Shown: piece by piece, positions 46,919-59,479 of the stretch
How the letters are laid out: each line of letters begins with the position of its first letter
How positions within the stretch are numbered: the first letter of the stretch is position 1
NCBI GenBank assembly: GCA_029449235.1
Contig: JANATG010000019.1
Location: 992,001-1,056,000, forward strand
Length of the DNA: 64,000 nt
From: Linnemannia schmuckeri
Taxonomy: Eukaryota; Mortierellomycota; Mortierellomycetes; Mortierellales; Mortierellaceae
Reading direction: 5' to 3'
Program-made: the position numbers and the translations under genes
The notes under the pieces: model-generated
Database searches by the model: none
What the model was told of the DNA's origin: nothing
Seen by the model: only the letters and a program-made list of their open reading frames with translations

Positions 46919-47953
46919 TCACCAGCTGGACCCTGACCCTGACCCTGACCCTGTCCCTGACCCTTGTCCTTGCCCACCACGATAGGCAGCCGCATTGGCC
47001 TGCTGATGCTGCTGCCATCTCTCCTGGGCCAACTGCATCTGCCGTCGACGCTGGTACCGCTCATAGAGGATCATTTGTCGTTCGAATTCTATCCTCCTTT
47101 GTTCGTCCACATCCATGGCTGGCAGTGTTTGGTGTTTCCTGTCTGTTTCCTCCTCTTGTTCGGATTCGGTTTCGAGTTCGAATTCGGCGTCGCTGGGGCT
47201 GGAGTTAGAGCTGGTCTCACTGGGAGCCTCGGTGGAGGGGGAGGCGGATCGTGGAGGAGACGAGACTCCTCGGAGTTGAAGGGCGTTGGCAAACATCATT
47301 TCTTGGAGACTTGGACGACGTGGTTGTTGTTGTTGTTGTTGGTAGTAGTGGTGGGATTGTGGCTGCTGAGGTTGAGGCTGAGGCTGAAGCTGTGGGCGGG
47401 GCTGGAGAATAGGCTGCTGTAGTTGAGGAGTGGATGTCTGAGAAGGCCGACGCTGCTGCTGCTGTTGAGCGTAATAGCTGAACAACGCACTGGGTCGTGT
47501 AGATGCTGCGGATAGCGTTCCTGCATCCTCTGTTGTTGCTGTTGCTGTTGTTGTCAATTGGACTTGATTAATCGATGCCATCCTGTCAGTAGTCAGGTCC
47601 GCTAACTGGTACTGTCTCTGTTGTCTATGAAGCACCTCAGGCTCAGGATCATGCTGCTGCTGCTGCTGGATCTGTAGTTGCTGTTGATGTTGGTAATAGA
47701 AGGACTGATATTGCTGCAGGTTGGACGCTGGCGACGGAGACTGAGTCTGGGACTGGACTTGAGGGGCGAGGCGGCGGTGTGGATGGCGAGGCGGCAGAGC
47801 TGGTGGCGGAGTTGCCGATCTTCCGGTAGTAGTAGTAGTAGAAGGCGAGAAGGTGGCGAATTGACAGAAATTGTTGTTTATACTCTCAGTTGGATAGGTC
47901 ATTGGAAGGGTCTGGTCGTCCTCTGCCATATCAAGGAACACTGGAATTCCCAT
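46919..47953 (-). CDS. Glutamine-rich low-complexity protein, 344 aa
   Basis: Single exon. The frame is open to 48223, but the TATA box at 48227-48233 puts transcription start after that point, and ATG 47953 has a good A-rich context, so the start MGIPVFLDMAEDD is preferred. The chain is dominated by Gln runs, Pro/Ser/Thr stretches and His. It has one short ordered motif (RPSLQEMMFANALQLRG), an acidic block (FELETESEQEEETD), and a charged helix (RIEFERQMILYERYQRRRQM) before a Gly/Ser tail. The tail is coded by repeated GGGTCA units. It resembles intrinsically disordered nuclear regulators, but no DNA-binding domain is visible. Function unknown. Confidence 0.6.
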   Translation of the reverse strand: MGIPVFLDMAEDDQTLPMTYPTESINNNFCQFATFSPSTTTTTGRSATPPPALPPRHPHRRLAPQVQSQTQSPSPASNLQQYQSFYYQHQQQLQIQQQQQHDPEPEVLHRQQRQYQLADLTTDRMASINQVQLTTTATATTEDAGTLSAASTRPSALFSYYAQQQQQRRPSQTSTPQLQQPILQPRPQLQPQPQPQQPQSHHYYQQQQQQPRRPSLQEMMFANALQLRGVSSPPRSASPSTEAPSETSSNSSPSDAEFELETESEQEEETDRKHQTLPAMDVDEQRRIEFERQMILYERYQRRRQMQLAQERWQQHQQANAAAYRGGQGQGSGTGSGSGSGSSW

Positions 47954-48226
47954 TGTTGTGTTGTGTTGCTTTTGGCGGTGATAGGTGTGTTTGTTAGAAC
48001 TGGTTTCGGTGAGTGTGAAGAGAGCAATGAGTCTCTTGCAGGGAACGTGGGGAGAAGAGTGACGCAAAAACAAGAAGCGACAGGCTGGTACGTGAAGAGA
48101 GTTGGGTGTAAGTTCTTTTGCTGGCTTGCTGCTCGTAGGAAGGGCTGATTCTTGTTTTGGTAGATCAGAATGGACGAAGTGAAGTGAAGGAGAAAAAAAA
48201 GATTTTTTGGCAATTTCATCCAAGCA

Positions 48227-48233
48227 TTATATA
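48227..48233 (-). promoter_or_regulatory. TATA box of the Gln-rich gene
   Basis: TATATAA on the minus strand, about 275 bp upstream of ATG 47953. It argues against the longer open frame that begins at 48223. Confidence 0.5.
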
Positions 48234-48239
48234 GGGCTC

Positions 48240-50850
48240 GTCTTGTTCCCTTCCTTTTGAGCGAGGGGTAGTTCGAGAAAGACGAAAGGGGAAGGGGGAA
48301 GGGAGATTGAATTGGATGGGCTGGGATATAGCCCATGGTGGCTCAAACAAAAACTAACAAGGGGCAAGAAGGCAAGCGACGGATAGAAAGAAGACAGGAC
48401 ACTCTCCTTGAGCATTGGGAAGGAAAGGAAGGAAAGGGGGCAAATTCGCAGATGATAATGCATTGTGGGACGCACAACAAATACTCGCACTCGTACACTC
48501 AAAACAGACAAATAACAAACACACATACAGCACACAGACACACAACTGACAATGCAAAAAAAAAAAAAAAAAAAAAATATAAACCCATGCAAAAAAGCAA
48601 AAATTAAAACATCGAAGCAAAAGTTGGACAAAACAATATATGGGATGGTGAGAGACATGATACGAGTCGTCGAAGTGGACCCATACCCCCCTTTTTCCCT
48701 TTTGTCTAGGATCACCAACAACAACAACAACAACGCAACAAAAGACACGACAACATACACAACAAACAAAAGACAGAACAATAGTACCCCCTTGTCCTCG
48801 ATCCATCCACTCTTTCTTTCCTCTCCTTCCCCTGTCTCCGTCTTTCCCTCGTCCCTTCTCTTTGCGCCATCTTTCGCCAAGTTCCTAAAGGCCTTTGTTT
48901 CGAGCTATTAGCTCTCTCTCCCCTCTTTGCCATCCATCCCTCTTTCTTTTTACTTGCCTGTAGCATTATTGGTTATGGCGTGGGGTGTTTGTTGACAAAG
49001 TGCGAGTGTTTTCCACCACTTTGTTAGCTAGTTAGTCTCGTTAATTAGGTGGGTGGGTAAGAAGGGAGGAAGGGAGGAAAGAGGCGGCGATTAACCCTCA
49101 ATTCAACCCCTCACTTTCTTTTTCTCCTTATGATCAATAACTGTTGAGAAAGAATGAACAAAACACATTCCTCAGTTGGTAATGCAGCCAAAGAAGTAGC
49201 AGAGAGAAACAAAGAGGAAGAGAAAGAAGGATCGTGTTTTTGCATGTCTTGATCTGGCACAAGTATCGATCTTTACTAGATACGGAATCTGCCTTGGTTG
49301 AAGCATCGAAGAAAGTTAATGCAAAAAATGTCTTTGCTTTTGTGCAAGACAAATAAAAAATAAAAAACAAACTGTTCCATTTTGCAACACGAGGGAAAGG
49401 ACGATGAATTTGATAACGTTCTTGTGCCCGTTGCTCGCCGTTGCTTTGCTTGTTTAATGTTGTTTGTCGCGGTTATTTTTTGCTGTTGGTTCATGCGGCG
49501 TGCAGAGTAAGGCATGGATAACAAAAGCATCGTGTGGCATTTTAAACAAGAGAATTAAAACAAAGCAAAGGAGGCAAAACATCCGACAGAAAACAACAAT
49601 GAAAAGGGAGATGAGACAACAACATGTTGGTAAACAGGAAAAAGGTGTAGCATGGACAAAAGAGTGTGAGCGAAAAACGATAGGACATGGTTCGAATGCA
49701 GGATGGTAGGATGTGGACCTCAACCTCGCATGTTTTTACATTCTTTACCTTTCTCTTGTTTGGACCTATACCACGTGCTAGGGAACTAAGGAAGGCGTTG
49801 AACAGGTATTATGAGTTGTCTATAGTGGATACGAGTCCGTCTAGCAAATCGATAACTCTGTGTCTAAAGAGAGTGGTGTCAATAGCAAGTGAGGACTACT
49901 TATGCACCAGACAGACGAAGCAAGAGATAATCTGTTGCGAATAAGGTGGGAGGTGCCGTAGTAGGTGTAGTAGATGTGGATATTGACGTCAATTAGACCA
50001 TTTTTTTTGTTCTTGTCATATGTTGATGACAAGGGTGCATTACTCCTACTTCGGGGAAGATAATACGACAACAGAGTCAAGAGGTATATGAGCAGGAGTA
50101 ATATGAGCAAGTGTGCGAGGCAAATGAGGAGCGAAGGGGGCAATCATAGCTGGTAATGAATATGAAAGGAACAAAAAAGGAGAAGGAGAGAGGCGCCATG
50201 AAGAGAGAGAGAGAGAGTATAGAGAGCGTCAGTCAGTCAGCCAGTCAAAAAAAAAAAAAAAAAAAAAAAAAGGACGAATGCGAGCTGACGTGCGTGAAAG
50301 TGTCGATGGCGAAGGAGTATCGTATCCGACCCGCTACCGTATATATAGTGCGAATTGCGCTGCCAAAGGTCATATATGCTCGTATATGGTATAAGCCTAT
50401 CTCTACAAGCACAAGAACAAGAATAACGCACGCCGTGTGTGATTCGTCAGTGTGTGCCGGGATGGGCACAGGTCACACGGACTGGACATGCCGTTGTCCC
50501 TTCTTTTCTTCATTCCCTTTTTCCATTTTTCTTTCGCCCAATGTGCCTCATTGGAGTGACTGTCCCTTCAGCGAATCATTTCCCAAGGGCAGACGTTCAA
50601 CCTGTCCAAATATGGTTTGAATCATTTATGAAGAGATAAAAAAGTGACTCCAGGAACATGAAGTAGTCCTTCGCTCATGGTATACTGTACGTACTACCAT
50701 AATACATACTACGGTGCTGGTGTTGGTACTGCAGTACTACGCACCCCACTTGACCCCAGCTCCTTCATAGCTGAACACTTCCTCGCCTTCTTTGCTCTCT
50801 CTCTGTGCACGGCTGGTTCCACACCGCAGTCCTTTCCAATCTCAGTTCCT
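48240..50850. other. Intergenic between divergent genes
   Basis: About 2.6 kb with no supported gene between the Gln-rich gene (-) and fungalysin (+). It contains A-runs near 48556-48577 and 50248-50271, CAA/AAC repeats near 48715-48740 and a short GA repeat near 50200-50216. Short frames look spurious. Confidence 0.5.
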
Positions 50851-50861
50851 CGTTTATAAAA
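50834..50861 (+). promoter_or_regulatory. CCAAT and TATA elements of the fungalysin gene
   Basis: A CCAAT motif near 50836 and TATAAAA at 50855-50861 precede a ~230-bp T/C-rich leader running to the fungalysin ATG at 51111. Confidence 0.5.
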
Positions 50862-51110
50862 CTTTGTCCATTTTTTTTTTCTTCTTTTTCTTTTTCTTTT
50901 ACTTTTACAACACAACACTCATTCGCCGCCCTTCTTTTCATTTCATTCTCTTTCCCTCATTCATCCTCCTCGCCTCCCTTCTCCCTTCTCATTCTTATTC
51001 GCCTGACTTTTTTACTTCTTGTTTTCATTTTATTATTCTTACTACTTCAAGAACAAAAACAAAAACACACCTACAGATCATTAATATCAAGAACCAAGCT
51101 TAGACAAGAT

Positions 51111-53708
51111 ATGAAGTTCTCCAAGACTCAGTCCTACTCGTTGTTCGCTGCCGTGCTCGCCGTCGCATCCGCCCACCGTGCCACCGTCCAGCCCTTCGGC
51201 CCTGAACTCGCCCACAAGGAGTTCCACACCCCTTCGTCGCTCTCTGAGAGCAACAACAACTTTGGCGTCTACAATGACAACCATGCCTACTTTACAGGCT
51301 CTGCCTCCAACCCTGAGCGGGTCGCTTTGGACTTTGTCGAGCAAAAGTTGACCGATTCCGACTACATTGTCAAGAACGCCTACACTTCCAAGCACAACGG
51401 CGTCACCCATGTCTACCTCCGCCAGCGTGTCGATGGTCTCGAGGTCATCAACGGTGACATCAACGTCAATGTCGATAAGCACGGCAATGTCATCTCCTTT
51501 GGCGACTCGTTCTACAAGGGCTCCCGCCAGCAAAAGAAGCTCACTATCAAGCAGTGGCTCCAGCGTGAGGCCGATAACTTACAGGAGCAAGGACGGCAAT
51601 TGTCCTTTGGCGGATGGAGACACCGCAGCCAGGTAAAATATCTTGTCTTTACGTAACCCATGTTGTTGTGCACCCATGCCCATGCGAGAGACAAAAAAAT
51701 TCCTGGAAACCTTTCTGTGCTGCTGCCCTGCTTTTTTATTTGTCGTCCTTGCCCCCCTACCCCTTATTTTCCTTTGTCAGTGTGATCTGAATGAGCCATG
51801 CGACAATTTTGACCACACCCTTTTTTTTGCACTTCTTGTCGTCTTTATCTCTTGAATGACACTTGATTGCAAGGAGGAAAGAGTGCCCCTGTTTTCTATC
51901 TTGTGTCGTATCGTATTCATTCTCTTTATCCCCTTTAAACTCCCCCCCGCCTCTGCCTCCCTATATTGCACACGTATCCGCTGTGAATGGTGTCATTTGG
52001 TTCTCCTCTTGAACAGCCCATTTTCCGTTTTGAATGTCCTCTCCTCCCTTCTCTTTTGCGCTATGGGTCACATGTGTCGTCCAATTCATTCAACCCTCAA
52101 CTCTAAAAAAAATTAATTAACTAACACCTGGTGACCATCCTCCCTTACATCCAATAGCGCCACCAAGAGGAGTCGTTCAACCCAGAGTCTAAGGACACTA
52201 TCTCGCCCCAGGACGCCCTCCTCTCTTTCGCCCGCTACCTCAATGTCGAAATCCCCCGTCCAGAGGATATGGATATCGTCTCAACAAACTCCCTCCGCTC
52301 AGACAAGGTCGACGTCGTCATGACAAACTGCCCCCTCACCGCTGACGGAAAAGTCCCCGTCGCCCAGGCCTACATCCAGACCGACGAGGGCACCCTCGAG
52401 CTCGTCTATGACTTCCAGGTCGAGATGAAGGATACCGACAACTGGTTCCACGTCCAAGTCAACGCTGAGACCGGTAAGGTCGTCCAGGTCGTCGACTGGG
52501 TAGCTGATGCTACCTACAATGTCTTCCCCATGGGCATCAACGACCCTCACGACGGCAAGCGCAAGTTGGTCAAGGACCCTCATCATCCCCCTGCCTCCCC
52601 CCTCGGATGGAACCGCCAATCCCAGAATAAGAACTTCACCACCACCATCGGAAACAACGTCTATGCCGGTGATAACCGTCGCAATGGCAATGACTGGAAG
52701 AACAACCCTAAGCCCGAGGCAACTGTCGACGAGGACGGCGAGTTGGTCTTTGACTTCAAGCTCGATCTCAAGAAGGATCCCTCGACCTACATCGATGCCG
52801 CCGTGACCAACCTGTTCTACTGGAACAACCAGGTTCACGATGTCTTCCACCACTACGGTTTCGACGAGGAGTCGGGCAACTTCCAGGAGAACAACTTTGG
52901 CAAGGGCGGTCTTGACAACGATGCCGTCATTGCCAATGCCCAGGATGGATCTGGTTACAACAACGCCAACTTTGCCACTCCTCCCGATGGTCAGCACGGC
53001 AAGATGCGCATGTACGTTTGGGATGTCAGCGAGGTCCCTCGTGATGGCGATCTCGAGGCCGGTATCATTATCCACGAGTACGCCCACGGTATCTCGACCC
53101 GTTTGACCGGAGGTCCTGCCAACTCTGGCTGCTTGGGCTGGGGTGAGGCTGGAGGTATGGGCGAGGGGTGGGGCGACTTCTTTGCCACCATGTTCCGCCA
53201 AAAGCCTGAGCACAACTACGACTCTGTCTTTGACATGGGATCGTACGCGAACGATGGCCAGGGTATCCGTCGCTATGCCTACTCGACTTCACTCGAGACC
53301 AACCCCTCGACCTTCAAGATCATGGACGGACCCCAGTACTGGGGAGTGCACGCCAAGGGAGAGGTCTGGGCCGAGATGCTGTACGAGGTCTACCGTAACC
53401 TCAACTTGCGCCTGCCATTCACTGAGGACTGGTACACCAACGACAAGACTAGCTACGCCAACACGTTGGTCCTCCAGTTGGTGACTGATGGATTGAAGTT
53501 GCAGCCCTGCTCACCTTCGTTCATCCAGGCTCGTGATGCGATCATTCAGGCCGAGAAGATCCTCACCAACGGCAAGTACCGTTGCGATATCTGGAGGGCT
53601 TTCTCCAAGCGTGGATTGGGACCCAAGGCCAAGGTCGTCGGCGCCAACTCTCCTTGGGGCAGTGTCCGTACCGAGAGCTACGATCTCCCTAAGACTTGCG
53701 ATGCCTAA
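51111..53708 (+). CDS. Fungalysin, secreted M36 metallopeptidase
   Basis: Two exons: 51111-51632 and 52158-53708, giving 690 aa. Fungalysins are secreted zinc endopeptidases made as inactive precursors. A signal peptide (first ~20 residues, SLFAAVLAVASAHR) is followed by a propeptide with the FTP-like stretch (THVYLRQRVDGLEVINGDIN). The catalytic domain has the zinc motif HEYAH at residues 480-484 and the third ligand Glu in GEGWGD at about 510, followed by FFATMF. The downstream WGVHAKGEVWAEMLYEVY and the C-terminal region with paired cysteines are typical of the family. Codon use is strongly biased to C-ending codons, suggesting high expression. The intron (525 nt) is long for this genome. 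Promoter elements are visible upstream. All key residues are present. Confidence 0.94.
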
Positions 53709-54306
53709 ATCGTCCTTTCCCTTAACGTTGTCCGATACCCTTATTTTTGAATGAGTCGTTTCTTTTCACGTTTTCTTTTTTTTTTTTTTTGCATACCATA
53801 GTAGAGGCGATGTGGATGCTTCTTGTTTCTCTATTCTATTTGTATATTTATGCCCTCCATTTGTCTATAGCTAACCTATTTTCCATAAAGACGTTTCTCA
53901 AATGAACATACTATAGCTTTGCGATGTGTTTTAAACCTCCCCCTCTCCTTTCTCTTCTGAAAAAAAAAGGTTTTTACTTGCATGGTTAAGAGAGATGATC
54001 GTTCTTGTCTGATAAGGCCTTGCTCGGATTCTTTTTAACTGTAAGAGGTGTCAAGTGGGCGGTGTTGTTGCACTTTGTCTGAGAAGAGGAGGAGAAAAAG
54101 AAACCTTCAATTGCTGTCTCCTTGGGCCTTTATGCTTCTCCCTTTGCCCTGAATGGCAAAGTTAAATCAAATCCACAAAGCAGTCACTATGTTTTCTTTT
54201 TTTTTTTTCTTTTTTTTTTTGTTGGCTCTTGTACAAGCAAGGCAGACATCACCCTCAGTTTTCTTCTTCACAACCCATTCCCCCACTTCACATTCATACA
54301 AATACC
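53709..54306. other. Intergenic between fungalysin and SPB4
   Basis: Contains the fungalysin 3' UTR (T-run near 53777-53790) and the SPB4 upstream region with T-runs near 54198-54221. No gene was supported. Confidence 0.5.
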
Positions 54307-56591
54307 ATGGCCAGCGTAGCACCTGCAGGCTCCTGGGAGAGCCTCGAGCCCAAGCTCTCTCCGCAAGTCCTTGACGCTGTTAGCACGATGGGCTTCTCAG
54401 AGATGACCCCCGTGCAGTCCGGCGCTATCCCTCTGTTCATGAAGAACAAGGACGTCGTCGTCGAGGCCGTCACAGGCTCAGGAAAGACCCTCTCCTTCCT
54501 CATCCCCATCCTCGAAAAGATCCACCGTCGATCTCGGAAACTGGGGCCTACAGAAGTCGGGGCCATTGTTATTTCACCAACCCGCGAGCTTGCGACTCAG
54601 ATCACCAAGGTCCTCAAGGACTTTGAGCCGTTTTTTCAGAATATTTCACATCAGCTCTTGATAGGAGGAGAGACCAGTTTGGAGGAGGATATTGCGACGT
54701 TCCAGGAAGTGCACCCGGATATCTTGATTGGTACACCCGGACGGTTGGAGGATATTTTGTCACAGAAGAGGAGTGGTGTCAATGTCAAGGAGTTGGAGGT
54801 TCTGGTTCTGGATGAGGCTGATCGGTTGCTGGATATGGGATTCTCGGTCAGTTTGAACAAGATCATGTCGCTCTTGCCCAAGCAGCGTCGTACGGGGTTG
54901 TTCTCGGCTACTATGACGGATGGTCTGTCTGAACTTGTTCGTGCTGGTCTCAGGAACCCTGTTCGTGTTGTCGTCAAGGTCGAGGATCTCGTCGGTGGTG
55001 GAGGCCAGCGCACCCCTGCCTCGTAAATAAACGCTCACCTTGTCGCTTCTTTTTTACAGTACTAAGAATTACGAAGAGGATGAGTAGCTACTAACCACGC
55101 ACCATCTTCGTTTTCATGAATAGGCTTCATATTGGATATATCCTGTGCACAACATCTCAAAAACTCCTCCTCTTGACACATTTGCTCCGCCAGGAAGCCA
55201 ACAACAAAAAGACGATCGTGTACTTCGCCACCTGCGCCAGCGTCGATTACTTTTACAAACTCCTCTCTCGCCTCCCCGCCCTCTCCGACTTTGCGATTCA
55301 CTCCCTTCACGGAAAGATGGAGACCAAGAAGCGCTCGCTCACCTTCAAATCCTTTACCGACATCCCTGCAGGATCTCCAGGAGTGTTGCTCTGCACGGAT
55401 GTTGCCTCTCGTGGACTCGATATCCCCGATGTCGATTTTGTGGTCCAGGTCGACCCTCCACAGGATCCTAAGGCGTTCACTCATCGTTGTGGTCGTGCTG
55501 GTCGCGCTGGTCGTGAGGGCAAGGCTGTGGTGTTTTTGGTCAAGGGCAAAGAGGAGACCTATGTCGATTTCTTGAAGGTACGTAAGGTCCCTATTCAGCG
55601 GTGGGGATGGAAAGGTGGTCCAGAGATCACTGAGGACATGGCAGAGGAGGATGAAGATGAAGAGATGGGAGGAAACAACAACGACGAGGATTTGTTGGGC
55701 AAGATTATCCGTGATGAACCCGAGGATGATGCCGAGAACGTCGAATTTTTGAAAGGCTTGCAAAAGATTGTCAAGACGGATCGGGATCTACATGACAAGG
55801 GAACCATGGCCTATGTGTCGTTCATCCGGAGTTACTCTAAGCATGAGGCCAGTTTTATTTTCCGGTCGAGGGATTTGGACTTGGGAGCTTTGGCGCGTGG
55901 ATATGCACTGTTGAGGTTGCCCAAGATGCCTGAGCTCAAGAATGAAAAGACTGGAGGCGGCATTCAGGGATTCACCCCCGCTGATATGGATGTAAGTTTT
56001 TTTTTGTCTGTTTAGGACCTTTTTCACTTTGAAATTAATTGACAATGGCGCATGAGGCTAATTAGAGGCGATTTTTTGTTTTATAACCCTACTTAGATGG
56101 ACAAGTACAAATACCAGGATAAACAAAAGGAGGCGGTGCGAGTGAAAAAGTTGGCAGAGTACAAGGCCAAGCAGGAGCAGAAGGAGAAGGAGGCAGCATT
56201 GAACGGTAACAGCAACGACAAAAAGCGGAAACCTATCAACAAGGCGTCGGCCTGGTCTGAAAAGCAGGAAGCTAAGGAGCGGAAAATGGATCGGCAATTG
56301 AAGAAGCAGCGCAAGAGAGATTACCTCAAGCGGTTGGCGAATGGAGAGATCAAGGCTGGCGAGGGCAAGGATGGTGAGGGCGACGATGACGATGATGAGG
56401 AGGATAAAAAGGAGGATACTGGTAAAGGTGAGAAGAAGGCGACCGATATGAGTGGGAATGAGGATGAGGATGATGAGGATAGCTGGGAGGCGCTTGCAAG
56501 GGAGGAGAGATTGGCCAAGAAGGTGAAGAAGGGCAAGCTGAGTTCTAAGGAGTTTGACAAGGAAGTTGGCAATATGTTTGCCGATCTGTAA
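54307..56591 (+). CDS. SPB4: DEAD-box RNA helicase Spb4 (DDX55)
   Basis: Three exons: 54307-55022, 55124-55991 and 56097-56591, giving 692 aa. Spb4 acts in the nucleolus in 60S subunit assembly. The conserved motifs are in order: MTPVQSGAIP (Q motif, ~33), AVTGSGKT (54-61), PTRELA (91-96), TPGR (143-146), DEAD (169-172), SAT (200-202), then in exon 2 SLHGKM, TDVASRGLDIP and HRCGRAGRAGREG. The domain after the helicase core (GTMAYVSFIRSYSKHEASF, followed by DLDLGALARGYALLRLPKMP) and the Lys-rich C-terminal extension with WGEK-like WSEKQEAKERK distinguish Spb4 from other DEAD-box proteins. Introns are ~100 nt with consensus ends. Confidence 0.95.
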
Positions 56592-56748
56592 TATTCTTTT
56601 GTTCGTCCCCTTTTTCTTTCTCATACCATTCACTTCATTACTGTAGACTTTTTCATCATCCTAGCATTTTCTTCATTCATATAGCACCATTGCTCAAAAA
56701 ACATACCAAAAAGTTTCTCAAACACCACGATAATTATTTATTGTCATT

Positions 56749-58430
56749 CTAGATGTTTTCGGCCAAAGTTTTGTTGTAATCAGAGATGTCCTTGGAAACG
56801 GCGGAAGTCAGATTTGTCAAGCACAAGTTGGCGTCCTTGTTATTGGTTATCATCATCCTGAGCTCGCCCGTAAACATTTCCAGTATCTTTTCAGGGAGTA
56901 TTATTGAAAATCATTGCGCTCCTCGATGCTGATTTCTTAATGACCATGTCGCGACCTTATGTAGCAAAACTATGGCTGGGGTGATCTTGACTCGATCCAC
57001 TTTCTCCATATCTTGTAGAATAGGTCGACCGCCTTTCTTTTTTTTATCGAGTGCAAAGGGAAAAAAATTGTCGTAGACAATGTCTTTGGACTACTCCAGC
57101 TCTTGACCGACAAGCGACATGGATGATACGTTCTCAAGTTACTAAATGAGTTATCTTTTCTACTTGCGCGTATGAGTACTGATAGGAGGATTCTAGTTGT
57201 TCCGCTAAGTCCTCCTTCCAATGACGATATTTAAAAAATTCACGTCTCTTTCTGATAATCCCATATTTTCCCGCTCCTGCTCCCGAATTCAAATTCAGTG
57301 GCTCCATTGGTCGATATATATCGGATAAGGTAGTTCGCGTTTGGGGGTATGTGTCAATGAATGAAAATTAAAGGATTTCTGATTTGTTGAAAAGAGCCAC
57401 GATCAGGTGTCTGGGATATCGCGTATCCTTGTTCCGTTCGAAGAGAGGGTCATGCGCGTTTATGCTGCCAGAATAAAGGTCCGACTTGCGGATATTGCTA
57501 GGTCTCGCGAGTAGCGTCTTGATTAATGGCGATAGATCTAACAGACAGACCCGATCGCATACGAGAAAACGGTTTAACTTACGACCAGAGCTCGCAATCC
57601 AGAACGTTCACCATTGGGCAATCAAACAAGTCCAGGTTTTCAGGAGTCGTGGCGATGAAAAAAAAAAATATGGGTGCCTTTTTCTGTTGATGAGAAAAAA
57701 AAAGTACCTTTACGATACGCCATTTTTTCAATTTAGCAAGAAAGAGGCTTGCCACGGCCCAGGACGGGCGCTATTTTTTGCGAGGTTGTCGGGAGGGATT
57801 GTGCAGTTGGAAAAAAAAAACTAAAGCGTAGCCGATGACGCTGAGGTGGATCTGAGGGATTCGAGGAAGTGTTTTTTTCTGATCGATAATTCTGGCTAAT
57901 AGTCCTTGTCCTTGAATGTACTTACAAAAGAAAAACCTGGCTTGATAGTCGATATGCCTGAGTAGGTCCTTTGTTCCGTTGAATGTTTGGAAGAGCGGCC
58001 CGTTGCTAAATTTGAGATACTGTAGATCTTGTTGATGGCGAAAGATTCAATGGTTTTGTAAAGAGTAGTTGAAATATTCTTGGATTCCTGCCAGCAGTCA
58101 ATTAAAAAAAAATAGGCAATTTTCCTAGTAGCTCTTGGCGGATCTTGAAAAAAAGGGGAGACAATTAGAAACAAAACACACGTTGGCAATAAGGTCTCTC
58201 GCTACTTAATCTCTGCTATGCTTCGTATTTTATTACTATTGGTGAAAACAGTGCCAGCTCGACGATGTTTACCATGCGCCATATAAGCGTCGATAGGTTC
58301 AAAGAGACTTTCGCAAGGAGGATTGAGCAAGGTGCAAATTGCAATGATGTTGGAGCGAAGAGAGTAAGAGGAGGAAGAGTGGGAAAAAAAATAGAAAAAA
58401 AAAGTAAGCAAGGAAGCATGTCTGCCAATA
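56749..58430 (-). pseudogene. Decayed multi-exon gene, family not recognised
   Basis: Protein-like segments appear in shifting frames on the minus strand: SLFEPIDAYMAHGKHRR near 58300, FSNGPLFQTFNGTKDLLRHI near 57970, LDLFDCPMVNVLDCELWS near 57600 followed by a GTAAGT donor at ~57582, DTRYPRHLIVALFNK near 57400, and a C-terminal MFTGELRMMITNNKDAN ending at a TAG at 56749-56751. A second GTAAGT lies at ~57925. AATAAATAATT follows the stop. The segments are separated by stops and frameshifts (for example a TGA after YFNYSLQNH), so no intact product is possible as read. The style suits an expanded accessory family rather than a housekeeping gene. Confidence 0.4.
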
Positions 58431-59479
58431 AATAAAACAGGCTCGATGTTTTTTTTTCAATGATAGGAGCAGAGAGGTGTCATGCTGCCATGCTGGTGAT
58501 CAGCAAACAACAACTACAACCTAAACCCTCCACATCCAGCATGCGCATCAAATACAACAACACATAACCATTCAATCCATCTGCAAGGTAACGCATTACT
58601 TTCCAAGCATTCCTTCACTCATAATACACCATTGCGAACCATCATTGCAACCATTATTACACATATCATTCTTCTGTATTTTTTCCTGTTAAATAAGGAG
58701 AGAAAGTTTACTAGCGAAACGAATAAAAAAAAAAGATGTCTCCGACGAGACACACTAATAGAAGATTGCAGCACAAGGTTCAATACCATAATAGTGTGAG
58801 ATATTAAAGTTCAATACGACCCAAAAATGAAAGAGGAGTTCGTCGAGAAAAGAACGACACTAACGAAAAAAAAAAAGAAAGGCCAGCAGCCGGTAACGGA
58901 AAAAGCCCTTTTTTCCTTTTCTCATCTCTTTTGTTCTCACCATCATCACCTCTTCATTCCCTCAGCCTCATCTCAGTTTTTTTTTTCTTCGTCTCTCATC
59001 TCCAGCCGTTGCCACCGTCATAACAACCAATACTTTCCGGACAGGCGCCAAGGAAGAAAAAGGACAACAAGGAAGACAGCATAACATTCAATTGTACTCA
59101 CAACTACTTCCCTTCAACCCAAGGCGACAAAAAAAGTATGGAAAAACAAAAGGCCTGGGAGTTTCTGTTTTTGTTCGCTGACAGAGACTAGAGAGAGATG
59201 AGATGAACACCGTCAAGGAATGTTGACTGAATGACTGAATGACTTTTTGCTCTCATCTGTTAACCTCGAGAACTTCATCTTTCGTACATCACACCCAACA
59301 ACTAGACCTTTTCAGGACTTAAAACAAAACAGGGCTTCTCTCAGGAACAGATTATAGACCGTTATTTTATCAGAAGACAGTCAGTGGTGGATCAAATCAT
59401 TCCTCAGGAACGAAAACAAGCTCACCCCTCCACCCCACACACACAACCAACAACCAACCACAGACTGAAACAAGAGACC
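58431..59479. other. Intergenic, GH47 promoter side
   Basis: No supported gene. Contains the upstream region of the GH47 mannosidase with a pyrimidine-rich block (58905-59000) and A-rich stretches. A small Lys/Phe/Ser-rich frame at 58827 is composition-driven. Confidence 0.5.

Noticed and set aside
47954..48223. N-terminal extension of the Gln-rich protein
   Set aside because: The extension begins at the TATA box itself, so it would not be transcribed in full; treated as 5' UTR.
52299..53213. 304-codon minus-strand frame
   Set aside because: Antisense shadow of the fungalysin catalytic exon, caused by strong C-ending codon bias.
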